Shown: in pieces, positions 32,822 through 40,673 of the stretch | How the letters are laid out: each line of letters opens with the position of its first letter | Position numbering within the stretch: the first letter of the stretch is position 1 | Source: an uncultured Agathobaculum sp. | GTDB taxonomy: Bacteria; Bacillota; Clostridia; Oscillospirales; Butyricicoccaceae | Reading direction: 5' to 3' | DNA: 64,000 nt | NCBI GenBank assembly: GCA_934504345.1 | Contig: CAKSVR010000006.1 | Span: 1 to 64,000, forward strand | Notes under the pieces: model-generated | What the model was told of the DNA's origin: nothing | Databases searched by the model: none | The model's input: the letters and a program-made list of their open reading frames with translations, nothing else | Made by a program: the position numbers and the translations under genes

Positions 32822-33157
32822 GTGACCAAAGTCACTTTTTCGTCGCGAAAGGGAGCGATCCTTTCGGTGGACATCCTCGGCCACGCGGGCTACGCGGAGG
32901 AAGGGGAGGACATCGTCTGCGCGGCGATCTCCAGTGCGGTCATGCTGACCCATGCGCTGCTGTACGATGTGCAGCATATCCCGGTCGATACTCTGATCGA
33001 GGACGACGGCGCGCATATCCGCATCACTCTGCCGGAAAACGGCATGGAACGCGGACAGGACGCACTCTGTGCCCTGAAACTGCATTTTTCCGAACTGGAA
33101 CAAAACTATTCTGATTTCTTGAACGTAATGGAGGTGCAAGCAGATGCTGAAGATTAG
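32822..33157 (+). CDS. prp: Ribosomal-processing cysteine protease Prp
   Basis: 111 residues, GTG start. Catalytic His and Cys are in the family motifs [20 protein letters not shown]. Prp removes the N-terminal extension of ribosomal protein L27, essential in Firmicutes that encode such an extension; the next gene has one. It overlaps rpmA by 14 bases. The gene occupies the conserved ysxB position between rplU and rpmA. Confidence 0.95.
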   Translation: MTKVTFSSRKGAILSVDILGHAGYAEEGEDIVCAAISSAVMLTHALLYDVQHIPVDTLIEDDGAHIRITLPENGMERGQDALCALKLHFSELEQNYSDFLNVMEVQADAED

Positions 33158-33422
33158 CTTACAGTTTTTCGCTCATAAAAAGGGCGTTGGTTCGACCAAG
33201 AACGGTCGTGATTCCGAGTCCAAGCGACTGGGTGTAAAGCGTGCAGACGGTCAGACCGTACCGGCAGGCAACATCCTGGTTCGCCAGCGCGGCACCAAGA
33301 TCCACCCGGGTGTGAATGTTGGCCGCGGTAAGGACGACACCCTGTTCGCAAAGGTTGAGGGCGTTGTTCGCTTCGAGCGTCTGGGTAAGGACCGCAAGCA
33401 GGTTTCCGTTTACCCGCAGTAA
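33144..33422 (+). CDS. rpmA: 50S ribosomal protein L27, precursor form
   Basis: 92 residues. It starts [20 protein letters not shown]: the MLKISLQFF extension is the Prp cleavage sequence, leaving AHKKG as the mature N-terminus that reaches the peptidyl-transferase centre. The rest is standard L27 ([37 protein letters not shown]). GGAGGTGCAAGCAG precedes the ATG. Confidence 0.98.
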   Translation: MLKISLQFFAHKKGVGSTKNGRDSESKRLGVKRADGQTVPAGNILVRQRGTKIHPGVNVGRGKDDTLFAKVEGVVRFERLGKDRKQVSVYPQ

Positions 33423-33438
33423 ATTCGAACAAAACACA

Positions 33439-33468
33439 AATCCCAGACTTTGTCTGGGATTTTGTTTT
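33439..33468 (+). terminator. Terminator after rpmA
   Basis: AAATCCCAGAC pairs with GTCTGGGATTTT, followed by GTTTTA. Confidence 0.85.
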
Positions 33469-33516
33469 AGAATGTAACTTTTAGAGTGTAAACTATATGT
33501 GAAAGGAGGACTACAC

Positions 33517-34791
33517 TTGTTTATTGATATTGCAAAAATCAAGATCGTATCCGGCAAGGGCGGCGATGGCAAGGTCGGCTTCCACCGCGAGAAATACGTT
33601 GCGGCGGGCGGCCCGGACGGCGGTGACGGCGGTCGCGGCGGCTCTGTCATCTTCAAGGTGGATGATAACCTGTCCACACTGCTGGATTTCCGCTACAAGA
33701 AGAAGTACGTTGCAGCTCCCGGTGAGCCGGGCGGCGGCAAGCGCTGCAAGGGCAAGGACGGCGCGGACCTCGTTATCCGCGTACCGCGCGGCACCATCAT
33801 CCGCGACCAGAAAACCGGTCAGGTGATGAAGGATATGTCCGACAACGAGCCGTTCGTGGCGGCAAAGGGCGGCAACGGCGGCTGGGGAAACACCCACTTT
33901 GCAACGCCGACCCGTCAGGCGCCGCGTTTCGCCAAGCCGGGTCTGCCGGGCGTGGAGCGCGACATTATCCTCGAGCTCAAGCTGCTGGCCGATGTCGGTC
34001 TGGTCGGCTTCCCGAATGTCGGCAAGTCCACGCTGCTGAGCATGGTTTCGGCCGCGCGTCCGAAGATCGCCAACTATCACTTCACCACGCTCGTGCCCAA
34101 TCTCGGCGTGGTTTCCGTGGGCGAGGAGCAGAACTTCGTTATGGCGGATATTCCGGGCATCATCGAGGGCGCGAGCGAGGGTGCGGGCCTCGGCCACGAC
34201 TTCCTGCGCCATATCGACCGCTGCCGTCTGCTGCTGCATCTGGTCGATGCGGCGGGCAGTGAGGGCCGCGACCCGATCGACGACATCGAGAAGATCAACG
34301 CCGAGCTGGCCGGTTACAGCGAGTTTCTGGCGGCGCGCCCGCAGATCATCGTTGCCAACAAGACCGACCTGCTGGGCGACGACCGTGAGCCGGTCGAAAA
34401 GATTCGCAAGTACGCGGAGGAGCATGGTTTCCTGTTTGCGGAGCTGTCTGCGGCGACCAATCAGGGCGTGAAAGAGCTGATGAACCTGACCTGGCACGAG
34501 CTCCAGCAGCTCCCGCCGGTATTCGTGTACGAGCCGGAGTTCGTCGAGGTCGAGGATAAGGCCGCGACCGAGAACGACTGGGCTATCGAGCGCGACGGCG
34601 AGGCCTACGTTGTCACCGGCGCATGGGTGGACAAGATCATGGGCTCGGTCAATATCGACGACTATGAATCCCGTCAGTATATGGACCGTATGCTCCAGTC
34701 TGCCGGCATTTATGCCAAGCTGGAGGAAATGGGCATCGAGGAGGGCGCTCCGGTCGTTATCGGAGAGTTCGAGTTCGAGTACGTTTACTAA
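33517..34791 (+). CDS. obgE: Obg-family GTPase
   Basis: 424 residues from a TTG start (AAAGGAGG seven bases upstream), giving the family N-terminus MFIDIAKIKIVSGKGGDGKV. Obg glycine-rich fold to about residue 158, then the G domain: GFPNVGKSTLLS, DIPGIIEGASEGAGLGHDF, NKTDLL. The C-terminal OCT domain of Firmicutes follows (NDWAIERDGEAYVVTGAWVD). It acts in 50S assembly and the stringent response. Conserved rplU-prp-rpmA-obg order. Confidence 0.97.
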   Translation: MFIDIAKIKIVSGKGGDGKVGFHREKYVAAGGPDGGDGGRGGSVIFKVDDNLSTLLDFRYKKKYVAAPGEPGGGKRCKGKDGADLVIRVPRGTIIRDQKTGQVMKDMSDNEPFVAAKGGNGGWGNTHFATPTRQAPRFAKPGLPGVERDIILELKLLADVGLVGFPNVGKSTLLSMVSAARPKIANYHFTTLVPNLGVVSVGEEQNFVMADIPGIIEGASEGAGLGHDFLRHIDRCRLLLHLVDAAGSEGRDPIDDIEKINAELAGYSEFLAARPQIIVANKTDLLGDDREPVEKIRKYAEEHGFLFAELSAATNQGVKELMNLTWHELQQLPPVFVYEPEFVEVEDKAATENDWAIERDGEAYVVTGAWVDKIMGSVNIDDYESRQYMDRMLQSAGIYAKLEEMGIEEGAPVVIGEFEFEYVY

Positions 34792-34800
34792 ACTGGATGA

Positions 34801-34826
34801 AAGAGGACCTTTGGGTCCTCTTTTTT
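34801..34826 (+). terminator. Terminator after obgE
   Basis: AAGAGGACC, loop TTTG, GGTCCTCTTTTTT. Confidence 0.9.
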
Positions 34827-34971
34827 CATATCGTGCGGTTGATTCAGAGTGAAGAGAACGTGCGGGAGCAGCATAATGCAACATCACTAAAAAATTATAT
34901 CGTTCTATATTCAACTCGCTGAAATAGTGCTATAATAAGAGCACACTGCACAAAAGGGGAGCTGAAAAACT

Positions 34972-35874
34972 GTGCAATCACAAAGGAACGATAAAACAAT
35001 CTATCTCCTGCTGGCGCTGACGACTGTTCTCTGGGGCAGCCTGTACACGGCCAGCAAGGTGCTGCTGGATGTCATCCAGCCGTTTACGCTGCTGTGCCTG
35101 CGCTACATCATCGCGGCCATCGCCATGACCATCCTCCAGCGCACGCGCAAGCCTGACCCGAATGGCAAGCCGCGCAGGATCAAAGGCGGCGACTGGAAAT
35201 TCGTCATCATGTTCGGCCTCGGCGGCTATGTGCTGTCCATCGGCTTGCAGCAGTACGGCACCAAGCTGGCGGGCGCATCGCTGGCTTCGCTCATCAACTG
35301 CATGAACCCGATCGCCATCTGCTTTTTCGCTGTTCTGCTGCTGCATGAGCGCATGACGACCAAAAAGGTCGTCTGCATCGCCAGTGCTGTTGCGGGTGCG
35401 GTGTGCATCGTCGGCGGCGATGCGGGCGGCGGACATATTCTCGGCATCGCACTGTCGCTCGGCTCGGTGCTGACTTGGAGCGCCCTGAGCGTGTTCATGC
35501 GCTCGTTCTCGCAGAAATACGATGCGCTGACTGTCACCACCTGCGGTATCTACGTTGCCGCCATCGCCACTGTCCCGCTGATGGTGCGCGAGCTCATCAC
35601 CCACCCGGAAATGGATTTCCTGCACGCAAAATACATCCTTGTGCTGTTGTATGTGGCGATCTTCTGCACCACTATCCCGCATTCGCTGTGGAACTACTGC
35701 CTGTCCCGCGCGGAGGCGAGCACCTGTTCTCTGTTTTACCCCATCCAGCCGCTCACCTCGATGGTGCTGGGTGTGCTGCTCCTGCATGAACACATGACCG
35801 TCGGTTTTCTCGTCGGCGCAGCGCTTATTGTGTTCGGTGTGCTGTACTCGACCTTGGGCAAAGAGAAAAGCTAA
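34972..35874 (+). CDS. EamA-family (DMT) permease
   Basis: 300 residues, GTG start with AAAGGGGAGC upstream. Ten predicted membrane helices in two EamA halves: LLLALTTVLWGSLYTASKVL and ILGIALSLGSVLTWSALSVF begin the halves; FYPIQPLTSMVLGVLLLHEH is the typical C-terminal signature. Drug/metabolite exporter superfamily; substrate unpredictable. A TATAAT box lies at 34931-34936. Confidence 0.9.
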   Translation: MQSQRNDKTIYLLLALTTVLWGSLYTASKVLLDVIQPFTLLCLRYIIAAIAMTILQRTRKPDPNGKPRRIKGGDWKFVIMFGLGGYVLSIGLQQYGTKLAGASLASLINCMNPIAICFFAVLLLHERMTTKKVVCIASAVAGAVCIVGGDAGGGHILGIALSLGSVLTWSALSVFMRSFSQKYDALTVTTCGIYVAAIATVPLMVRELITHPEMDFLHAKYILVLLYVAIFCTTIPHSLWNYCLSRAEASTCSLFYPIQPLTSMVLGVLLLHEHMTVGFLVGAALIVFGVLYSTLGKEKS

Positions 35875-35892
35875 ATTTTGCGGTTGCAGAAC

Positions 35893-35932
35893 TGTGTTCA
35901 GAGTGAAGAGTGGAGAGTGAAGAGAACGTAAC
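35893..35932. repeat. GAGTGAAGAGTGGAGAGTGAAGAG short repeat
   Basis: CAGAGTGAAGAGTGGAGAGT continues into GAAGAGAACG. Related stretches are at 34848-34862, 61525-61567 (as an inverted pair) and 63246-63292. Low-complexity interspersed repeat. Confidence 0.6.
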
Positions 35933-36031
35933 GATGAACGTTCATTACATCCCATGGGAGGCAATCCATTCCTTAACGAAACAATTTGGGCGACACGGTT
36001 GTGCCGCCCTTTCTCCTTGTCAACCGTCAGA

Positions 36032-36265
36032 CCGCAAAAACCATGCAATCTGCCGCGATCACGCCGCGGAATGGTCGGCCGATGGCCGACCCTACGGAAA
36101 ACGGAAGCCGATACTCGTTTCTTTATGCGAGTTACCTACGAAGTAGGGCCGTCAGGCCCGTTCGCGAGGTCGCTCAAAAGGGAAAGTTGGAGTCCCAAGA
36201 GGATAGAAAACCGTAGGTTGTCTATCCTTTTGGCCCCGCGCGGGAGCGCAAAATTCTGCGCCCGC
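36032..36265 (+). repeat. Structured repeat family, partial copy R3
   Basis: Right half of the family: CATGCAATCTGCCGCGATCA, GCGAGTTACCTACGAAGTAG, the hairpin GGGCC-GTCA-GGCCC (36146-36159), then the hairpin AGGATAG/CTATCCT around AAAACCGTAGGTTGT (36197-36231). The left half is absent or decayed. Confidence 0.7.
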
Positions 36266-36268
36266 TTA

Positions 36269-36298
36269 TTGACAAGCGCACCGCTTCTCCCGTATAAT
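36269..36298 (+). promoter_or_regulatory. Promoter of the PRTase-like gene
   Basis: TTGACA (36269-36274), 18-base spacer, TATAAT (36293-36298). About 315 bases before the start codon, so the transcript would carry a long leader including element M1. Confidence 0.65.
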
Positions 36299-36391
36299 AA
36301 AATCAGTCGAAAATAAGGAGATGGGCGGATATGCTGTGGAAAAACCGACCGTGCGGCGTATTTGCCGACCCATCGCTCCAACTTGTGTAAT

Positions 36392-36560
36392 TTAAGGTAA
36401 TACCGCATAATTGAACAAGAGTGATTTGCGAGTAAATTTTGCGTGCTGACGAGGCACAGTTTTGCGGTAATACTTGATGTATTACCGTGAAACTGCAACA
36501 AAGTCAGAACACAAAATTTCCGCAAAGCACCGCCGCTTTAATTGTGCGGTGTTACCTTAA
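36392..36560 (-). mobile_element. Miniature inverted-repeat element M1
   Basis: 169 bp, reverse orientation relative to M2-M4. It starts TTAAGGTAATACCGCATAAT and ends ATTGTGCGGTGTTACCTTAA, so the ends are imperfect inverted repeats. The interior matches M4 most closely (GTAATACTTGATGTATTACC dyad). No coding capacity. Lies in the leader of the PRTase-like gene. Confidence 0.75.
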
Positions 36561-36607
36561 GGACCTCCTGCCCGCAAAAACGGCAGCCGGTCCCTTTTTT
36601 TAGGAGG
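36561..36607 (+). promoter_or_regulatory. Terminator-like attenuator overlapping the ribosome binding site region
   Basis: GGACC (36561-36565) and GCC pair with GGC and GGTCC (36589-36593), followed by seven T. It ends nine bases before AGGAGGAAACAGAT of the PRTase-like gene. CCTCCT inside its left arm is complementary to the AGGAGG, so the leader could switch between termination and SD blocking. Confidence 0.5.
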
Positions 36608-36615
36608 AAACAGAT

Positions 36616-37713
36616 ATGATCGAAAACTGGAATGACGTCCAGATCGTGCCGGAATTCTGCGATCAGGGCGTGGATTGCTACCGGCTGGAGGGAGGGAGCT
36701 TCCTCAACGAGTATTACATCGTTTCCGAGGCGGAAACCCGCAAGCTGATGAACCATCCGGAGGTCGTCGGCTACGAGGTGTACGCTTCGCTCGTGACCGC
36801 GACTTCGCAGATGATGTACTACCTCAAGGAGCAGAAGAAGATCACCTCGGCGAATATCCTGTCTATCCTGCGCGGCGCACTCAACTATCCGCTCGAGGAG
36901 AGCTGCTACAAGGAGCACATCCGCGTGCATGACATCAGCTTTATGTCCAGCGAGCGCGTGTTCGGTGAGAATGATGAAATGTCGCTCGACATCAAATACT
37001 GCAAGCTGACCATGGTGCCCAACAGCACGCTGATGATCGGTGATATTATCGCCTCGGGCGAAACGCTCGTGCAGTGCCTGCGCTACGTCACCGACTATTA
37101 CCGCAAGCAGGGCGCGAAGCTGCGAAACATCCTGCTGTTCACTATCGGCGGTACGCAGGGCATCGAGATCCTGGAGAACCTGACCAAAGAGATCCGTACC
37201 TACTGGCCGGACTTCGAGGGCTTCATCACCGTCTATTACGAGGGTGTGTTCAGCTGCTACGAGGAGGGCAACAAGGGCGTTTCCGGCATCAACCGTGCGC
37301 TCATCGACTTCTACTGGAAGGGCGGCATCATCGCGCCGGAGTTCCGCCGGCAGACCCTGTCCATGCAGAATCCCATCTTCGAGAAATGCACGATCTACGA
37401 CGGCGGCGCGCGCCGCTACGAGATCCACGAGCACATCGAGGAAGTGCTGGAGTTCTGGAACGGCATCCTTGAGCGGGCTGATACGATCGACAAGCAGGCG
37501 CTGCTGGAGGAAAAGCTGGGCCATTCTCTGCCCATCTCGTATGAGGACTGGGTAAAGGACTGTCACTACGAAAAGCTGGACGAAAAGCAGACACGCTGGC
37601 TGTATCAGCAGGAGCGCGGCTTTGTCGAGAGCCTGCGCGGCATCTCGCTGGAGGAGATCGCACGCCAGCGCATCGATGAATTCACCTCGACACTGAAGAA
37701 GTATATCCTGTAA
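36616..37713 (+). CDS. Phosphoribosyltransferase-like protein
   Basis: 365 residues. NSTLMIGDIIASGETLVQCL resembles the PRPP-binding loop of type I phosphoribosyltransferases. An upstream LRGALNYPLEESCY could contribute to the active site. Residues 230-365 are helical and unfamiliar (FYWKGGIIAPEFRRQTLSMQ, SYEDWVKDCHYEKLDEKQTR). The following gene encodes a cytosine-type permease, so nucleobase salvage is a sensible guess. Family assignment is tentative. AGGAGGAAACAGAT precedes the ATG. Confidence 0.7.
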   Translation: MIENWNDVQIVPEFCDQGVDCYRLEGGSFLNEYYIVSEAETRKLMNHPEVVGYEVYASLVTATSQMMYYLKEQKKITSANILSILRGALNYPLEESCYKEHIRVHDISFMSSERVFGENDEMSLDIKYCKLTMVPNSTLMIGDIIASGETLVQCLRYVTDYYRKQGAKLRNILLFTIGGTQGIEILENLTKEIRTYWPDFEGFITVYYEGVFSCYEEGNKGVSGINRALIDFYWKGGIIAPEFRRQTLSMQNPIFEKCTIYDGGARRYEIHEHIEEVLEFWNGILERADTIDKQALLEEKLGHSLPISYEDWVKDCHYEKLDEKQTRWLYQQERGFVESLRGISLEEIARQRIDEFTSTLKKYIL

Positions 37714-37716
37714 TAT

Positions 37717-37918
37717 TTAAGGCAACACCGCACAATTAAAGCTGCGGCTCCTTGCGCAGGCTCCGGTCGCGCTGCCGCGGCGCTTTGTGAAAATTTTACG
37801 TCCTGACTTTGTTGCGATTTCACGGTAATACAGCAAGTATTACCGCAAAATCGCGCCTCGTCAGTACGCAAAATTTATGCACAAATCGCTCTTGTTCAAT
37901 TATGCGGTATTGCCTTAA
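37717..37918 (+). mobile_element. Miniature inverted-repeat element M2
   Basis: 202 bp filling the gap between the PRTase-like gene and the permease gene. Ends: TTAAGGCAACACCGCACAAT and ATTATGCGGTATTGCCTTAA, i.e. inverted over about 20 bases with two mismatches. Inner dyad GTAATACAGCAAGTATTAC. No ORF. Confidence 0.82.
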
Positions 37919-37939
37919 CACGAAAAAAGGGGAAAATCA

Positions 37940-39187
37940 ATGAAAAAGGACAATACGCCGGTCGATATTGACTTTGCGGAGGCGGCGGTGCCGCATTATG
38001 CCCGCCGCGGCATCGTGACGATGTTCATGATCATGCTGGGCTTCACGTTCTTCTCGGCCAGTATGTGGGTCGGTCAGGAAATGGCCGATGGACTGGATTT
38101 TGGCGGCTTTATCACTTCCATGATCATCGGCGGCATTATTTTGAGCCTGTACACCGGCCTGCTGGGCTATGTCGGCGCGGAAACCGGCATGAGCCTTGAC
38201 CTGCTGGCACGCAAGGCGTTCGGCCTCAAGGGCTCGTACCTGCCGAGCGCGATGATCTCGTTCACGCAGATCGGCTGGTTCGGTGTCGGCATCGCCATGT
38301 TCGCGATCCCGGTCGCAAATGAACTGCTCGGCGGCAGCACGACGGCGGAGTGGGTGCTCGTTATCATCGCAGGTGCGTGCATGACGGCCTCGGCCTACTT
38401 CGGCATCAAGTCGCTGACGGCCATCAGCTACATTGCGGTGCCGCTGGTCGCTGTTCTGGGCACGGTGGCGATGGTAATGGCGGTCAAGCGCGGCGACGGC
38501 ACGATGATCGACCAGTTCGCCAAGTCGAGCGGCACGCTGACGGTCATCGGCGGTGCGGGTCTGGTCATCGGCTCGTTCGTTTCGGGCGGTACGGCGACCC
38601 CGAACTTCTCCCGCTTCGCCCGCAATGGCAAGGTCGGCGCCATCACGACCGTTATCGCGTTCTTCATCGGCAACTCGCTGATGTTCTTCTTCGGCGGTAT
38701 TTCGTCGGTTTATGTCGGCGGCAACGACATTTTTGAGGTCATGATCAACCTCGGTCTGTTCTATCTGGCAATCCTGGTGCTCGGCCTCAATATCTGGACC
38801 ACCAACGACAACGCGCTGTATTCGGCGGGTCTGGGTCTGGCGAACATTTTCGGCCAGAAGAAAAAGACGATGGTGCTCATTTCCGGCATTGTCGGCACGG
38901 TGCTGTCGGTCTGGCTGTACTGGAATTTCACCGGCTGGCTGAATATCCTCAACTGCACGCTGCCGCCGGTCGGCATCATTCTGGTGCTCAGTTTCTTTAT
39001 GCACCGCGAGCAGTACAAGGACGTTGCGGTGACGGAAAATGTCAACTGGTTTGCCGTTCTCGGCGTTGTGGTCGGCGCGGTCGTGGCCAATATCGTACCG
39101 TGGGGTATCGCATCCATCAACGGCATGGTGGTCGCAGCGGTGTGCTATCTGCTTGGCAGCAAGGCCAAGGCAACACCGCACAATTAA
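37940..39187 (+). CDS. codB: NCS1-family cytosine permease-like transporter
   Basis: 415 residues, about twelve membrane helices. Family features: MIMLGFTFFSASMWVGQEMA, TGMSLDLLARKAFGLKGSYL, ISFTQIGWFGVGIAMFAIPV, ISYIAVPLVAVLGTVAMVMA and LNIWTTNDNALYSAGLGLAN. It should import cytosine or a related base with a cation. AAAAGGGGAAAATCA precedes the ATG. The last residues KATPHN and the TAA lie within element M3, so the original C-terminus has been replaced. Confidence 0.9.
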   Translation: MKKDNTPVDIDFAEAAVPHYARRGIVTMFMIMLGFTFFSASMWVGQEMADGLDFGGFITSMIIGGIILSLYTGLLGYVGAETGMSLDLLARKAFGLKGSYLPSAMISFTQIGWFGVGIAMFAIPVANELLGGSTTAEWVLVIIAGACMTASAYFGIKSLTAISYIAVPLVAVLGTVAMVMAVKRGDGTMIDQFAKSSGTLTVIGGAGLVIGSFVSGGTATPNFSRFARNGKVGAITTVIAFFIGNSLMFFFGGISSVYVGGNDIFEVMINLGLFYLAILVLGLNIWTTNDNALYSAGLGLANIFGQKKKTMVLISGIVGTVLSVWLYWNFTGWLNILNCTLPPVGIILVLSFFMHREQYKDVAVTENVNWFAVLGVVVGAVVANIVPWGIASINGMVVAAVCYLLGSKAKATPHN

Positions 39188-39399
39188 AGCTGCGGCTCCT
39201 TGCGCAGGCTCCGGTCGCGCTGCCGCGGCGCTTTGTGGAAATTTTGTGCTCTGACTTTGGCTTCGGTTCCTTGCGCGAGTTCCGTCCGCGCTGCCGAGAT
39301 TTTTTGCAATACGTCAAGTATTGCTGCAAAACCGCGCCTCGTCAGTACGCAAAATTTACTCACAAATCGCTCTTGTTCAATTATGCGGTATTGCCTTAA
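39167..39399 (+). mobile_element. Miniature inverted-repeat element M3
   Basis: 233 bp. Starts AAGGCAACACCGCACAATTA inside the permease frame and ends CAATTATGCGGTATTGCCTT AA. It has the longer interior with GGCTTCGGTTCCTTGCGCGA shared with M4. It supplies the permease stop codon. Confidence 0.8.
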
Positions 39400-39486
39400 A
39401 AAACTGAAAATGGTGAGAGAAAGGGCAGGCTGTCGCGAAACCACGGTTTCGCCGACAAGCAGGAACGGACCGTGGGCCGTTCCAAA

Positions 39487-39662
39487 GTCGTCCGAAAGTT
39501 CCTGTATAGAAACTTTCTCCCTCTCAGGGTATAAAAACCGGCGCTATCCTTGCGCGGCTTCTCGGCCGCGCTGCGCTGGTACACGCCCTGCCTTTTTATG
39601 AATTTGCACGGCAAATTCTATTTCATGCGCGCTGCCGCGCGATAGGATAAAATTGGTTCAAT
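39487..39662. repeat. Short interspersed repeat S2
   Basis: Second copy of the 23240-23396 repeat. AACTTTCTCCCTCTCAGGGT, ACCGGCGCTATCCTTGCGCG and CATGCGCGCTGCCGCGCGAT are shared. It carries an extra AAATTTGCACGGCAAATTCT dyad-like insertion. Confidence 0.6.
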
Positions 39663-39683
39663 ACCGACTTTTTCGACAAACTG

Positions 39684-39714
39684 AAAGGGCGTTCCCGGCG
39701 GGAACGCCCTTTTT
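39684..39714 (+). terminator. Terminator-like hairpin before spoVT
   Basis: AAAGGGCGTTCCC pairs with GGGAACGCCCTTTTT. Confidence 0.75.
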
Positions 39715-39896
39715 GCACAAAACTTGTACACAGGCTGGGGATAAGTTCTGTGCACAAGCCGATAAAAAAATCCACTGGTGTAATTTTCATATGCAGGAAC
39801 AGATTGTCCGGCCGGTTTTTCTACATGAATTGCACGGTTTCAGTAAATACTACCACTATCGCAACAGAAATTCCGAAAATGGGAGGCGGAAATACG

Positions 39897-40439
39897 ATGA
39901 AAGCAACCGGAATCGTGCGCCGGATCGACGACCTCGGCCGTGTCGTTATCCCGAAAGAGATCAGGCGGACACTGCGGATTCGAGAGGGTGACCCGTTAGA
40001 GATCTACACCGACCGGGACGGTGAAGTGATCTTCAAGAAATACTCTCCGATGGGAGAGATGGGCGCGCTGTCGGCCGAGCTGTCGGAGGCGCTGGCGCGC
40101 ACGGCGGGCATGAGCTGTGCCATCTGCGACCGCGATGCGGTGATAGCGGCGGCGGGCGGCGCGAAAAAGGATGTGCTGGAGAAGAATATCTCGGCGGAGC
40201 TGGAGCAGCTGATGGAAAAGCGCCTGAACTACGAGCGCGAACCGTCGGATGCACCCGATGTGCTGCTCTGCGCGCAGGACAGCTATGCGGTGGTGACCGC
40301 GGCGCCTATCATCACGGACGGCGATGTGAGCGGCTGTGTGGCGTTCGTCAGCGAAAAGGAGGACGAGCACGCGGACGAGGTGCTGCTCAAGCTGTGCCAG
40401 TCGGCGGCGCAGTTTTTGTCCAAACGCATTGCAGTGTGA
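39897..40439 (+). CDS. spoVT: Stage V sporulation regulator SpoVT (AbrB family)
   Basis: 180 residues from the ATG at 39897, seven bases after GGGAGGCGG. The N-terminal AbrB swapped-hairpin domain MKATGIVRRIDDLGRVVIPK, then EIRRTLRIREGDPLEIYTDR, is nearly invariant in SpoVT. A GAF-like C-terminal domain follows (AISCAICDRD-type strand and SGCVAFVSEKEDEHADEVLL). It tunes forespore gene expression under SigG. It supports a spore-forming host. Confidence 0.93.
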   Translation: MKATGIVRRIDDLGRVVIPKEIRRTLRIREGDPLEIYTDRDGEVIFKKYSPMGEMGALSAELSEALARTAGMSCAICDRDAVIAAAGGAKKDVLEKNISAELEQLMEKRLNYEREPSDAPDVLLCAQDSYAVVTAAPIITDGDVSGCVAFVSEKEDEHADEVLLKLCQSAAQFLSKRIAV

Positions 40440-40454
40440 AAGGAGAGTATCACC

Positions 40455-40628
40455 ATGCACAAGCATAAAGAACGTGAGCCCAAGGCATTCCCGCAGTACG
40501 ACGACGCGGCGCATATCGACTCGGCAGCGGTGGCCGAGCTGCCGCCATGGGAGCAGCGGCGTGAGCCCAAGGGCGACCCGTCTGCGACAGCGTATACGGA
40601 GAAATACTGTGAGGGTCAGCAGAAGTGA
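40455..40628 (+). CDS. Small hydrophilic protein behind spoVT
   Basis: 57 residues, starting MHKHKEREPKAFPQYDDAAH and ending YCEGQQK. AAAGGAGAG lies about ten bases before the ATG, and the gene starts 15 bases after spoVT, so the two are probably cotranscribed. It is charged, without signal peptide or membrane helix. The motif REPK occurs twice. No family recognised. Confidence 0.6.
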   Translation: MHKHKEREPKAFPQYDDAAHIDSAAVAELPPWEQRREPKGDPSATAYTEKYCEGQQK

Positions 40629-40668
40629 AAAATGGCGGAACGATATACTATCGTTCCGCCGTTTTATG
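40628..40668. terminator. Bidirectional terminator between spoVT unit and C39-like gene
   Basis: AAAAATGGCGGAACGATA and TATCGTTCCGCCGTTTTA pair around TAC; A-rich and T-rich flanks serve both strands. Confidence 0.85.
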
Positions 40669-40673
40669 TTCGG

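Noticed and set aside
33511..34914. 467-codon minus-strand frame opposite obgE
   Set aside because: Shadow of the Obg GTPase gene; His/Arg/Gln-rich composition without motifs.
36392..36560. Insertion sequence with transposase
   Set aside because: Elements M1-M4 are only 169-235 bp and lack any ORF; they can only be non-autonomous elements.
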